Positions 25,401 through 37,000 of a DNA stretch of 64,000 nucleotides are shown in pieces. The notes under the pieces are model-generated. The model was given only the letters and a program-made list of their open reading frames with translations, did no database searches and was not told where the DNA came from. Numbering within the stretch: position 1 is the first letter of the stretch; each line of letters starts with the position of its first letter. The position numbers and the translations under genes are program-made. Source of the stretch: Pterobdella sp. o SKG-2022 (lineage: Eukaryota > Annelida > Clitellata > Hirudinida > Piscicolidae). Location of the stretch: the NCBI GenBank assembly GCA_964035795.1, contig OZ038322.1, positions 16,167,447 to 16,231,446 on the forward strand. Reading direction: 5' to 3'.

Positions 25401-28400
25401 ATGATTTTGACGACGTCTGTTCACGAAGGCATACAACACTCCAACATGATCATTATATCAAACTGTTTTCTAATTTCAATTCAAGCTTAAGTTCTTGAAA
25501 AGCATTCGTGGTGGATTGAAGAGAAGTACGTGGAAGTTTAATGTTCATAACAGTTTATTTGTTTTTGTATGCTTAGAAAAATTTTACGTAATTCCGGAAT
25601 GCTAAAAATTAGACTAGTTTTCCACGCGTTAAATTTTCTTTTATAACTGAAAATATTTTTTAGAGAAAATTATTCCCAAGTAATGAAATTCAAAATATAA
25701 CTATGTTATTTATTTTCTAATATCGAAATTTTTCCAAAATATTTTTAAAACAAAAGTATTTAAAGATAAAAATTTAAAAATATTTTATCAATAAAATTAC
25801 AAATCTGGAAATCTTCCAATGCTTGCCCCAACTTTGCTCTTGCGAGATGATGATCAGTGGCGTAAGAAATAATAACAATTCCTAAAGCTCTTTTGTTATT
25901 TCGTCTAAGAATACTTTTAAGCAAAAAGTATTTGTGGGAAAATTTCAATGTTATTTTTCACAAAAACTAATCATATCAAAATATCTATCAAACTCTGTTT
26001 TGGTATTTTTGAAAACATATAAAAATACAAAAAAACAAACAAGTACAAATATTTTGATGAAAAAGTTATGGGAAAATATAAGAAGGAACAAAACGGAATC
26101 GCAGGAACGATAAAAATGGAGAAAGCACGGGGAATGTTAGATTTTGGTGTAATTTATAATGCAAAGGTCGAGCTGATGGGTGGGGAAGTTGATTTATTTA
26201 GAATGATCAAAATGAAACATCGGATGTAATTGAATATAAAAAGTATTTCACTTTTTTGAGTTTAATATATTTGGTTTTGTAATCTTTTTCTTGGTTACCG
26301 TACGTTAGGGTTTTCAAATTTTAAATAAATTTTTTCGAATTTTTAGTCAATTTTTTGAATGTGTGAGAAAATTTTTAAATTTCCATTAGACTCACCGGAA
26401 ATATTGCGAGATTTTTTATAATTTTGATAAAATATAATTTTAGTAGTTTTTTGAAGTTTTTCAAGTATTATAAACTAAACAACTGAAAAGTAAAATTATA
26501 ACTAGAAACTTGAAAATGAATCACAAAATTAACGAGCAAAAATTTTTCAATTTTCAGAAACTTGAAGCAAAGTTGATGATATCAGAAGACATTATTTGAA
26601 ATCTTGAAAATTTATGAAAAATAAAAATTTTAAAACTATTTTTATCACAAAAAAATAAAATTCCGACATTCAAAAATAATGAAGTCAAAAAGCTTATAAA
26701 AGTTCCAAAGAATTTTATTTTAATTTTGAGAGCACCCTTTGAAAGGTAAATTGAAGGTCGTTAACTGAATGTATGAATGATGAACCTAATTAACTCAACA
26801 CTGCAATCAAGTAAGAAGGATTGTGTTTGAGTAAAAACCGATAAATACATTTTCAAAAATTAGCAAATCTTGAAATATTCTCTGGTTTTCTCACTGAAAG
26901 CTTGTGATAAATTTTCTAACGACGTTCCAATGGGTGGAATTTTGTAAAATGGAAATTTCAAACAACAAAAAGCAAAAAATTATTATAAAATTTTTTAAAG
27001 TATAAATCTACAAACATTCAATCAAAAAGTTTTATTTCTAGTGAACAGTTTATATCGATAATTTTCAACAAAAGTTCACAGTTTGTAGATGGAAAAGCAT
27101 TAAACGAGAAGAAAGTGCTTGAAAGATAGCTGATAGGGGTGTTAGGTTATCTTAGTGTTTATGTGGGTGTTGCCAGGTTATGAAAGAAGCCTAAATCATT
27201 GGCGTTGTTTTCAAAAGCATCAAATGTAGAATTTAAAAGATTAGATCTTCAACATTTTTGTTTATCAACTGCAAGTTTTTATACTCCAAGTCTCATATAA
27301 TGAATAAGAAATAAGAAGTTGAAATTTTTTAGTTCAACATTTCTGATTTTTTTCAAATCCTAAGTATATTTTCACCAATTTTTCAATAATTTTTTTGCAA
27401 AATTCAGAGATTAAATGCAAGAGCTATTAATATTTTCTTACAGCTTGAGTTTCATTTATTATTTACATCAGGTTTTAAAGTTTCAGTCCCAAAATTTTAG
27501 GTTATTTATTGATTAAATAAATAGTCACAGTTTTTAAGAAATTTCTCCCATAAGTAATTCCATTTCAGTCGTTGACTTGCTTATTTATTACGAATTTGAG
27601 AAAGAATCTTACATTTCTTACATCGGTCTTTTTGAAAGAGAAAGTTTTGGTAGCAAAATATTTCAATGACTAAGAGGAATTTAGCAAAGAGATTTGAAAA
27701 TTAATTTTTCATTTGAAGTTTTTCTCAAATTAATTTTTTAAAACATTGTTTCAAAATTATGCCAACTTCATATATCAAAAAATATCATAAACTCAAAAAC
27801 TTGGTATTCATCAAAGTAAAAAAAATCATAAACTAAAAACATTGATGAAATAAAGTCATAAAAAAATAAATAATAAGACGAAAATTTTAGAAAATTTGAA
27901 GTTTCATTTCAAGAATAGTCTCAGCAATGCAAGTGCTACCACATAAATTTGATTTCATTTTGAGATTCAAACACTTCAAACCGTGAAAAAAACAATTATT
28001 CAAAAAATAAAAGATCAAAAAAAAATACTATTCATCCACTAAAATTCACAATGACTCCATGAACTGCAAAAATTTTCTTTTATTAAAAAAAATATTTTTT
28101 GGTTTTAATCACAGAATAAAACTAGGAACTTCTCAAAAATAAGCACACTCTATATGTCATACTTAAGGGAAAAACTAAAAACTTCAAGGAGAAATTGTAT
28201 CATTTGAGAATTTTTTCAATTTGTAGTCCACGCATGCGGTCGACGTCCAGAAAGATACACTGGGAGTATCGATTGCTCAAATATGTTAATGCATAAAAGT
28301 GTCTTTTATTAAAATTTTTATTAGTTTGAATAAAGATTTTGATTTTTAAATGAAGTTTTTTCGATTATACTACTTTTTAAAAATTAATTATTTTTAATAA

Positions 28401-31400
28401 ACGTTTTAGAAATTTTGAAGGAATTATGTGTGATTTATATTTTTATGTCAATAAATTCTTATTGAATACATTGATAAAAACTGTTTTGAAAAAAATTTTT
28501 GGTTATTTGGCGATTTGAATAATAGTGTCAATAAAAGAAGTTGAAAAAATACATTTCTCAAAAGTATATTCTAAGTTATCTGATTAAACAATATTTTCTG
28601 CACAAAATTAAATTTCTCAAACAAGCTATAAAAATGCTAGAAAACTGGAAGACCATGAAAAGGTAGTTAAGCTCACTTTTTTGCAACCTGCAAACGCTGG
28701 AATAAAATTCTAACAGAATTAAAAAAATGCACCCCCCTTTTAAACCTCCACAACAATTATATTGTAGCTTTTATGCAGGCCGAGTGAAGTTCAAGTTGCT
28801 TAATGTAATTAAATTTTTGTTTTTGAGTTATTCCCATAAAAAATTTCTCAAATTGTAGCTTAGTTGTTTGTACAAAAAAATTGAAATAATTTAAATATGT
28901 TATTGGATAAAATTTTTGTTGTTACACAAAATATACGTTTATAAAGAATCATAATTTAGTGCATAACATAAAATTTTGTTATGGTTTACGACTGCAAATT
29001 TATGAAAAAGCAAAATTCTAATAAATTTATAGAAAATATTAAAAAGCTTTAAATCAAAAAAAATTAAAAATTCATAAAAATAAATATTTAGGTTAAACTT
29101 CAGTTACAAATTCAAAACAATTTAATCAAACTTTTTCAGCTATAATTTCGTATTCAAAATTCTAAAAAAAGCCTTAAATAAGAATTTTGAATGTTAACTC
29201 TGGAAAACTGATTGTTTTTTATGAAAACAATTTTGTTACAAGTCATAATAAATAGGAATAAAAATACAAAATATAAAATTTTGTTGCAAAACTTGAAAAG
29301 ATCGGAATGTATTTTTGGAAATTTGCATCAAGGAATGACTGAATGATTTTGCCAAAAGGTTTTTTGGAAAGTTTTTGTGAAAATCTTAATTTGCACTAAT
29401 TTTTAAATTCGAAGTAAAAAATTAAACGTGAATTGATCTTGATTGTTTCTCAAATTGATCCATTTGTGATAAATAAAAGCTTCTTTTTACAATTCGATTC
29501 AATTAACTTATAGTGATTGAAAAATTAATTGAATGATAATGGGTAAGGCAAAAAACTACTAAAAGATAGGTTATAATCTGATATTAGAAAAAAGAAAGAA
29601 AAAGTTTTCTTAGAAACAATAATGAATATAAATTTGAAGATAAAAAAATACGTTAAGAGGTGAAAATGGAATGAACTAAACAAGATTTATAAGAAGAGAT
29701 GCATCTTAAAGAAAGAAGTACATGTCATATTTGAACACAAGGAAGCTGCAACGTCATTAAAACTGGTTATGTTGAATGCCGTTGTAATTATGTATGACGT
29801 CTTATATTGTCAAAAAAATATTCAACAAAGCATGCTTTTCAACTTATACATATACATCAAAAAGAAAAATTAAAAAACTGTATTTCTCACTAAGTTTTGA
29901 GTGATATAAAAAATGGCAAAATGGCGAAAAAACAAGTATGAAAGTTATTTCAAAAATATTTAAATCATGGAGAAAAATTACTAATTGCTATGGAAATATT
30001 TCAGGTTGAATTGAGTTAGTTCATACGTTGGAAGGTATCGTTTTTGTTGCACTTGTAAAATTAGTATAGTGTATATTGTTGTTTTCGGAAAATTGTGAAA
30101 TGGAAATGTAATTAAGGGAATATAATTTAATCTTTAATTCAGGTTTTATGTTTGAGAATTAACAAAATTTAGCAAATTAGGTAGCTTGGTGCGATAATTC
30201 ATGTGAGAAATTAATTATTGAATTTCTTTTATGACGGAAGTTTTTTTTGAATATTCAGCAACAAAATGCAAGAAAATTCAAAAAATGACTTGAAATAATA
30301 TCATCAATTGAGTGTTTCAATTGGAAATACCATTATGATTTCAACTTTTTTTCCAAATATTATTTTCATGAAAATTTTATTGAAAGATGTTGAAAAGTTT
30401 TTTGTTTTTTTACATTATCTTTTTCGAATCTTCTTTTAAAACTTCACGAAACTTTACTTATTCGATGCACATTTGAAACATTTTCTGTTTCAAAAAACTT
30501 TCTAAACAGTTTCTCATCTTTCAAAGTCCAATTCGTTTCATTTAAACATTCAATTTATTTTTATAAACAATTCTTCAAAATTAAATTTTAAAAGCTTTTT
30601 AAACTTTTAAAAATTTTTAAATGGATACTTATTTTTAGCTGACTGAGGAAAACAAAACTCAGTTGATCTCATAGTAAAATAGTAAGCTTTCCAATAGACA
30701 TTATTATTTTTTGTTTTTGGATATCATCATTATTAACCAAAATTTTTTCATAATTATATTTAGTAATGTCAAAAAAATAATTTTTCTTCATTTCATGAAA
30801 ATTAAAATAAAAGTTGAGTTATCCCAAAAAAGTGAATTTAAATAGATATAATACTTGTGATAGAAAATCTCTAGTTTTTCTCATTGAAATGTAAGAAAAC
30901 TTTATTCTCTTAACATAAAAAAGCTATATCACCGCTCCACTATATGATCTGAATATCTAAAAGAAATTCCGTATAATTAAAAGATATTAAAAAAACATAC
31001 TCATAATCATAAAAACCATTATCAAACCTGCACACATCTTCAAACCTCCGCTCGACAGAAAGAAGCTGCGGATGGCGAGCGTTTGAAAGGACCAACAAAC
31101 TCGTGTACAAACCAGCAGAACATTTTTTTGAGGGGAGGTCCCAGTAGTTAGCAGGGCAATGGTGTAAGTAGGAAGAATCAGGACGGTTGTAATGAAAGAA
31201 GTTATGTAAATTTTGGATATATACAGAAGAATAAGACGGATGCTTGTGTCGTCGTTTGCGCTTTTGAAGCGATGAGAGAGTGTTTCTATTGTGTTTTTGG
31301 TTTTTGAATTCATTATTGTTTCTGCTATTGTAAACTGGGATTTGTGTGTTTCCGGTATTTGTTTGGTTTTCAATAATTACATTAGCTTTCTCTTTCATTC

Positions 31401-31593
31401 TTAAAACATACTCATAATTTCTATCGTGGTGGCTGAGAGCTGTTGCGGCTACGAGTTCAAAAAAGTTTGATGTGTAAAGAACTAAAATGAAAAAAGAAAA
31501 AGTACATGAATTTAATCGCCAAATCCTTTTGAACTTTCTGTGTTGTTTGGGCCGTTTAGCAGAGTAGTTCGTGTGATGTTTTTTCGGGTGCAT
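13422..31593 (-). CDS. Secreted 12-cysteine protein with GPI-like C-terminal tail (four exons over 18 kb)
   Basis: Function unknown. Exons on the minus strand: 31028-31593, 24700-24839, 20268-20388 and 13422-13695. Phases agree at all three junctions (R189 from AG|G, Y236 from T|AC, R276 from AG|A), giving 366 residues. The start at 31593 gives a basic segment and a hydrophobic core at about 29-50 (FSFFILVLY, FFELVAATALS), a signal peptide or anchor. A basic KRKRR site (111-115) resembles a furin site. Twelve cysteines follow at about 146, 158, 188, 197, 205, 229, 243, 254, 275, 284, 296 and 324. Glycosylation sequons NDS, NQS and NST come next, then a hydrophobic end (LLYRFWSYSLLTFLCVFVCLF, residues 346-366) like a GPI signal or membrane segment. 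The cysteine spacing recalls the multi-cysteine helical secreted proteins common in arthropods, but I cannot name a family. The exons stand out as G+C-richer islands in very A+T-rich introns. Confidence 0.72.
13696..20267. other. Last intron of the cysteine-rich protein gene (6.6 kb)
   Basis: Very A+T-rich, with a GT donor just after exon 3 and a CCTACAG acceptor before exon 4. It holds the minisatellite at about 19.24-19.57 kb. No other gene is evident; open frames near 16.4-17.0 kb are short and unsupported. Confidence 0.55.
19240..19572. repeat. Minisatellite, 18/19-bp unit, about 17 copies
   Basis: Tandem copies of a unit read as GTTGTGCTATCATTTTAT, with variants ending TTTTGT, TTTTTAT and a GGGCTATC version. 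The variants come in an ordered 18+18+19 pattern (about 55 bp), and GGGC copies recur about every 110 bp near the middle, so there is a higher-order structure. Stops are absent in all three plus-strand frames. The peptides this would give (repeats such as CYHFVLCYHF) are best treated as an artefact of the repeat, since it lies in an intron on the other strand. Confidence 0.95.
20389..24699. other. Second intron of the cysteine-rich protein gene (4.3 kb)
   Basis: A+T-rich. It begins with a good GTGAGC donor and ends CCCCTACAG. Short open frames at 22.3-23.5 kb and 24.25-24.47 kb lack recognisable sequence. I see no nested gene. Confidence 0.5.
24840..31027. other. First intron of the cysteine-rich protein gene (6.2 kb)
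   Basis: A+T-rich, bounded by a GTTTGA donor and an ACTATGAAG acceptor. I see no nested gene. A small patch of higher G+C lies near 28.22-28.27 kb but shows no convincing splice sites or protein similarity. Confidence 0.5.
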
Positions 31594-32475
31594 ACAAATT
31601 GTAGTTTTGTGGAATTTGGTTGTTTTCAATTTGTTTTTTCTTTTGCGGAAAACTTTGTTTCGAAAAAAATGTTTTTTTTCAAAAGAAACATTCAACATTC
31701 TTTTAAATACATTTCCTATATGTTTTTTGTGATAAACTTTTAAAATTATAAAATTACTTTTTTGTAAAATGTTTTCTAAGCTAGGTTGATCAAGTTTTCG
31801 AAAAAAAAATCCGCCATAATTACATTTCATGTTGAAAGTTTTCTTAAAGTATTGTCTAAAAAAAGGTTTTTCTCTTGTTTCATAATTGAAATAGCGCCCA
31901 CAAGTTACAAAGAACAGAATATAATATAAAATGTAAGCGATTGAAAAACCCACACGCTTTTTATGAACAATAACACAGTGAAATTGAATATGAACATTTT
32001 TGTAACAAAAACCTTTTTTTGAAATTTTAAATGTTTTGTATGTATACAAGGTTAAAAGAAAGGTTAAAATAATTTGTAGCAGTAAAATTGATATTGAGGA
32101 AGCCGATAAGAGACATGATTTAAACAATAATAAAAATATAATAAAAAAAAAAAGATTGTACACAATGAAACTAAAAATCTTATAAATAATCCTCTTTTTT
32201 TGATATAAAAATACACTTATTGTAGCTAGGAGGAAAAAAAACCTTCCCAGAGTTGCTTGTTTCTTAATCAACAAATTGGACATTAAACGCGCAATGAACA
32301 AGAAAACAAAGAACTTTAATGATAGTCGAGTCGATTGTGATGAGGAAATGTTATGCAAAAAGATAAATAATGCTGAAGAAATGACGAAAAAATTGATGGA
32401 AATTTCTAAAATCCAAGTTGTTTTGGAGTGTATATGTCTTGGCGCACTTTCATTCTTCTCCGTGAATATTGGCAC
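31594..32475 (-). other. In-frame open extension upstream of the cysteine-rich protein start
   Basis: The frame stays open for 294 more codons before the chosen Met, back to an ATG at 32475. The extra sequence is rich in Phe, Leu, Ile and Lys with several hydrophobic stretches (for example YNLFFFIIFLLLFKSCLL). Composition looks like A+T-rich noncoding DNA or 5' leader, and the signal peptide then lies far inside the frame, so I started the gene at 31593. A longer polytopic protein cannot be excluded. Confidence 0.35.
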
Positions 32476-34038
32476 TGAATTTGGGTCATTTAAAAATAGA
32501 CTTTATTATATAAAGGTATTGTGAAATTATTACAAAGGTATTAGTTATTTCCACGAAACTCTCCTTAAAAATTTTTATGAATAATTTTTTGAAAATATTT
32601 TATCATATTTTTGCATCGATCGTTAGTTTGGTTTTTATTTTTTTTTAATTTCATTTTATATTTTTTTTCACGATTTAATTTTTGAATTATAAAAAAATTT
32701 TATATTAAATAATCCGGATTTGAATGAATTTCGAACAAAAATTATTCAAAGATTTTAATAGGGTATGAATAAAAATTCCATGAGTTCCGCAAAAAACAAT
32801 TTTAATACAATTATAATTACCATGACCTTATTCATTCTTATTATCAAAATATACCATCAAATTTATTTGAAATCTCAAAAAATTCCAAGTTAAATATAGA
32901 GTTGATTTCATTACCAAATAAAGAAAACGCACGAATATGCCTCACTCTGTCTTCACCGAGAACCACACGTGCCTATTAAGAAGACATCAAAGAAAATTTG
33001 ATGAAATCAAATTGCTTGCCATTCTTAAAGTGGTTTCATAAAATTTTTATATTGGGTGATTTTCAGTTAGTTATTTCAATAGTCTTTTGATATTTTTTTA
33101 TAGTTGTTTCGACTTAGAAGCGAAGATGCAAAATAATCAAGTGAAAAATGCTGGTTGAAATTTAAATTTTACAAAATATAGTTTTAAGCAACTCTTCTAT
33201 CAAAACAAGAACAGTTTCGTTGTAGTTTTTTATATACTCAATGAAAAACAAAACTTCCCACGAATTCAAAGTGTAGTTCAGTGTTATTAACTAACCCAAA
33301 TGGTACTTCAAGTTCTTGAAAACCTCTTCTTCATATAATTAATATTGATTCTAAAACCAAAAATTTTTTGCTTTAAGAAATTATTTTGTTGTATTGAGAA
33401 AGGCATCGAAATCGTTTAATCCTCACAATGGAAATGTTCAGCGCATCAGAGTTGACAATTTGAAATTCTGGCACTTTGTAGCAAAAACGTACATAATATC
33501 GCTGCCGAAAGCAGGGTTAAGTCCTTGGGTGTAAAAGAAACCTCAAATAGGTAGACAAAGCATCATTAGAAAACCAGTCATCAGTAGTGGGGCTGTTGTT
33601 TCAAATGGAAAAAGAAATCGTAGTCCCACATAGATCCATTTTTTATGTCTGATACGTGGCTGACGTTAGAAAAGAATGCGAAAAAACAACCTCGATAACG
33701 TTTTCAAATTGTTCTACAGCGACATTTAGCTTTTTAAGTGAACTTCTAAAATTCCTGCATACCCATCGTCCAGGAAGTGAAAGGGTTCTATTCAGCACAT
33801 AAAAGAACGAAACTGAATTTTTACTAGTTTTTTTTCTGTTCATAAAAACACTAGAAAAATATTTATAAAAGTGACTCAAAACTGGGTCAAGATTGGATCA
33901 GATATTCAACACGAAGCAGGTGCGATTTTTCACAAATATAAACGAGCGGATTTCCCAGAAGGAGCCATAAATTTCGCAATAAAACAGTTCGAATTGACTG
34001 AAAATAGTAAATTATTTTGAATTGTTTTTTTGGAAAAT

Positions 34039-34078
34039 ACAGAAAATCCACACCAACTACAGAAAATCTACACCAAAG
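34039..34078. repeat. Tandem duplication, 20 bp x 2
   Basis: Two adjacent 20-bp copies starting ACAGAAAATC differ at three positions. No function suggested. Confidence 0.8.
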
Positions 34079-37000
34079 TTTCATTTTCTCCAAAGAACAA
34101 CTCTTTCATATTTAAGTACATACACACTCAACTTTCTTACAAACAATATTTTACCCTCTTTAACTCATGACTTACAAACAAGATGCACTTCTTTTTTCCA
34201 TTAAAGGGTGAAAGTACTTAGTGCCACAACATGATTTGAAAAATTTACATAGAAAAAAGCGTATATGGGATAAACAAATGCAGTGACTAGATGAGTGGCA
34301 CCAGTTTTTCTGGAAACAACCCCACACATCGTTTTCTTTCAAAAATCAAAAAAAGAACTTCAAGCGATTGGAGAAAAGAAGCATATTTGAAACTTACTTC
34401 AATAAGACTCTCAACCCTATGCTAAACGATCACAAAGCCTTCAAAAACTTTTAGAAATCCAATCACAGTTTTTTTTTGACTCTACTAATGTTTGTTAATG
34501 TTTTATCCGCCTCATAGATATTGTTATCGTTATTATTATCATTCTTATCCACATAATTACCCATCTAGTTTTACCTTTTTGACTTTTTCATTCCATCTAC
34601 ACTTTTAAAAAATTCATTAAATTTTATCAAACGAAACCGGTACAAAACATTTCGTTAGTTTAATTCAAATTTTCAAGAATTTCATTCACATTCCTAAGGT
34701 TTCTTTTCAATAAATATGCTCTGTTTGAAAAGGTTTTCCACGTATCCCTTAATGTTACATATGTATAAAGAAGCCTTGTACCTTATAACTCACATGTTTT
34801 ATTGTTTGATAATTTCTAAGTTTTCCAATGAAATTATCTAAAAAAAACTCATAAGTTTTTATTGCTAAATAACTAGGTAAATCTTCATAATTAGTATTAT
34901 TTCAAATTCAAAAAGATACTTTTTGAACTGACAAGTGTGGGTGAATACAGACGTGGGGAGGTTCCAAATGAAAAAGCATTCACTAAATAATATTGATAAC
35001 TTTTTATTGAGATTCCAAAAACTAAACACCACTAAGACACAATATTTGTATTGTTATACTCAAAAAAAAATAATTTATAAATGGTTTTTAATTATATAAA
35101 TATCAACTGCAAAAAAATTATTTTTTAGTAACTAAAAATATATTTTAATATAAATATATCCTATCATAATAATCATACAAAATGTTTATTCATTCGCAAA
35201 GAAAAAGAAGTAATGTTTTCTATGTTTAACAACTAGCAACAAATGACAATCCATCACCATGAAAACAAATTTATTAACATTATTTTTAATCATTTCATTG
35301 TAGTTATTGTAAATTACATTAATATATATCACGAATAAAAAAAAACCTCTTTATTCAAGTTTATGATTATGACACAAAGCTTCTACAAACCACATCACAA
35401 AGTGATGTATGAAAACTCGCATGAACGTTTGCAACAATTGTTTGGAACTTAATTATCTGAAGCTCTATGAAAACATTCGAAAGATTATCAAGACGGTTAT
35501 TATCTTTGTTATTATTTCATTATTATTTATGTGATTATTTTTTCGATTTTTTATGTTTTCATTAATTCTATTATTTTTATTTTTATCGTTATTTTTATTA
35601 AAATGCTGATTACTTTTTTTAGTTGTTATTTTATTTTTATGTTTATTTAAAAAAACAACACTTCTTCATTATTTGAGTCTTGTAATGTATGGTAAAGACA
35701 CCAATATTAATTACCATAACTCCCCATTTATTTTGTTACAAGAAAAAGTGTCTTTTTTTCCATTTCCATCTAATATTAAAATATATCCTGTTTTAAGTCT
35801 TCATTCCATTATTTTTAATGTTTAAATGTGGTTCTATTCGTCACTTTTTGTAGTAATTTTTATATTATTTTTATTCATATGCGTATTATTGCCGTGCATA
35901 TCGACATTGATGTTTTTTTATAGTTATTATTATCCCAAACCTTATTCATGTTGTTTTTATTGATGTTGGCCATAACACTGTTCTCAAATAATTTTCTATA
36001 TTTTTCAAGATTATTTTTCAAATCATAAAAATATTTATTTTCAAAATATTTTGATTGTATTACCAGAAAAAATCGTTGAGTACTTTTATAATTAAATTTT
36101 GAGCAGTTAGCGAGTTTTAGCAAGAATTTATAACTATTTTAAACTCAAAATTTTAATATGGCTATGATGCATGTTTGCCCATTAATAAAAGGAGGTCATC
36201 TTAAATTGAGAAATTTCTAATAAGTTTTTCCAAAAATAATTTTCAAACAGCTTTTATGAGGGAGATTAAAAATTGAATTTATCTCTATGATGAAGTATTG
36301 ATTTTGTGTGTCAGGAATGTTTTAGAAAATATTGTTTCATTAGGGAGGGTTTTTCTATAAAAATAAAAACCTCAAAAGTCTGTTATTAAAGTTTAGCAAA
36401 AAATTAAAAACCGAAGAAGTTATTCCATCAATGGTTTCGGAATTTCAAAGAAGTTTTTCAAATACACTGAGTAAATACAAGAAAAAACTTGAATTCCGAA
36501 AAATACTTTGACAAATAGACTTCAATTTCTGGCACGTAAGATTCTTTTTAAAACCCAAAAAAGAATTTTTTTCTTCAAAATACAGGATAATTGCACTACG
36601 TTCAACTTTATCATAAAACATTATTGAAAAAAAAAACAAAGGTAATAAAAAACTAAAAACAGTCTTAAAGTAATACTGTTAACCCATTATTGAATACTGA
36701 CCTTAAGATGAGCTTAAATAACAGCTTAAGAAAATTTGCTTTTAAAACCTACATAACCCTTAATGACGCTAAAACATGTCAATAAAAGCTGCCACTAGCA
36801 ACAATGGCAAAAGCGAATGTTGAAAGAGACTCACTAAGCCTCATACAATTAATTGCTTTGTAGGTTAATTATTTTTACACGTGTCTCAGCTATTCCACTT
36901 AGCGTAAGGCTCTTTGGCGTTTTATAGACTCACATTCTTTTTTATGGCGGATGTATCAAAAGAAAAATTAAAAATTGATACTAAGCTTAAGATTCTTTCA

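Noticed and set aside
30940..31027. Continuation of the cysteine-rich exon past residue R189 to a stop
   Set aside because: The TGCAG|GTTTGA donor joins in phase to a cysteine-rich exon at 24.8 kb. The read-through adds only A+T-driven residues ending FLLDIQII.
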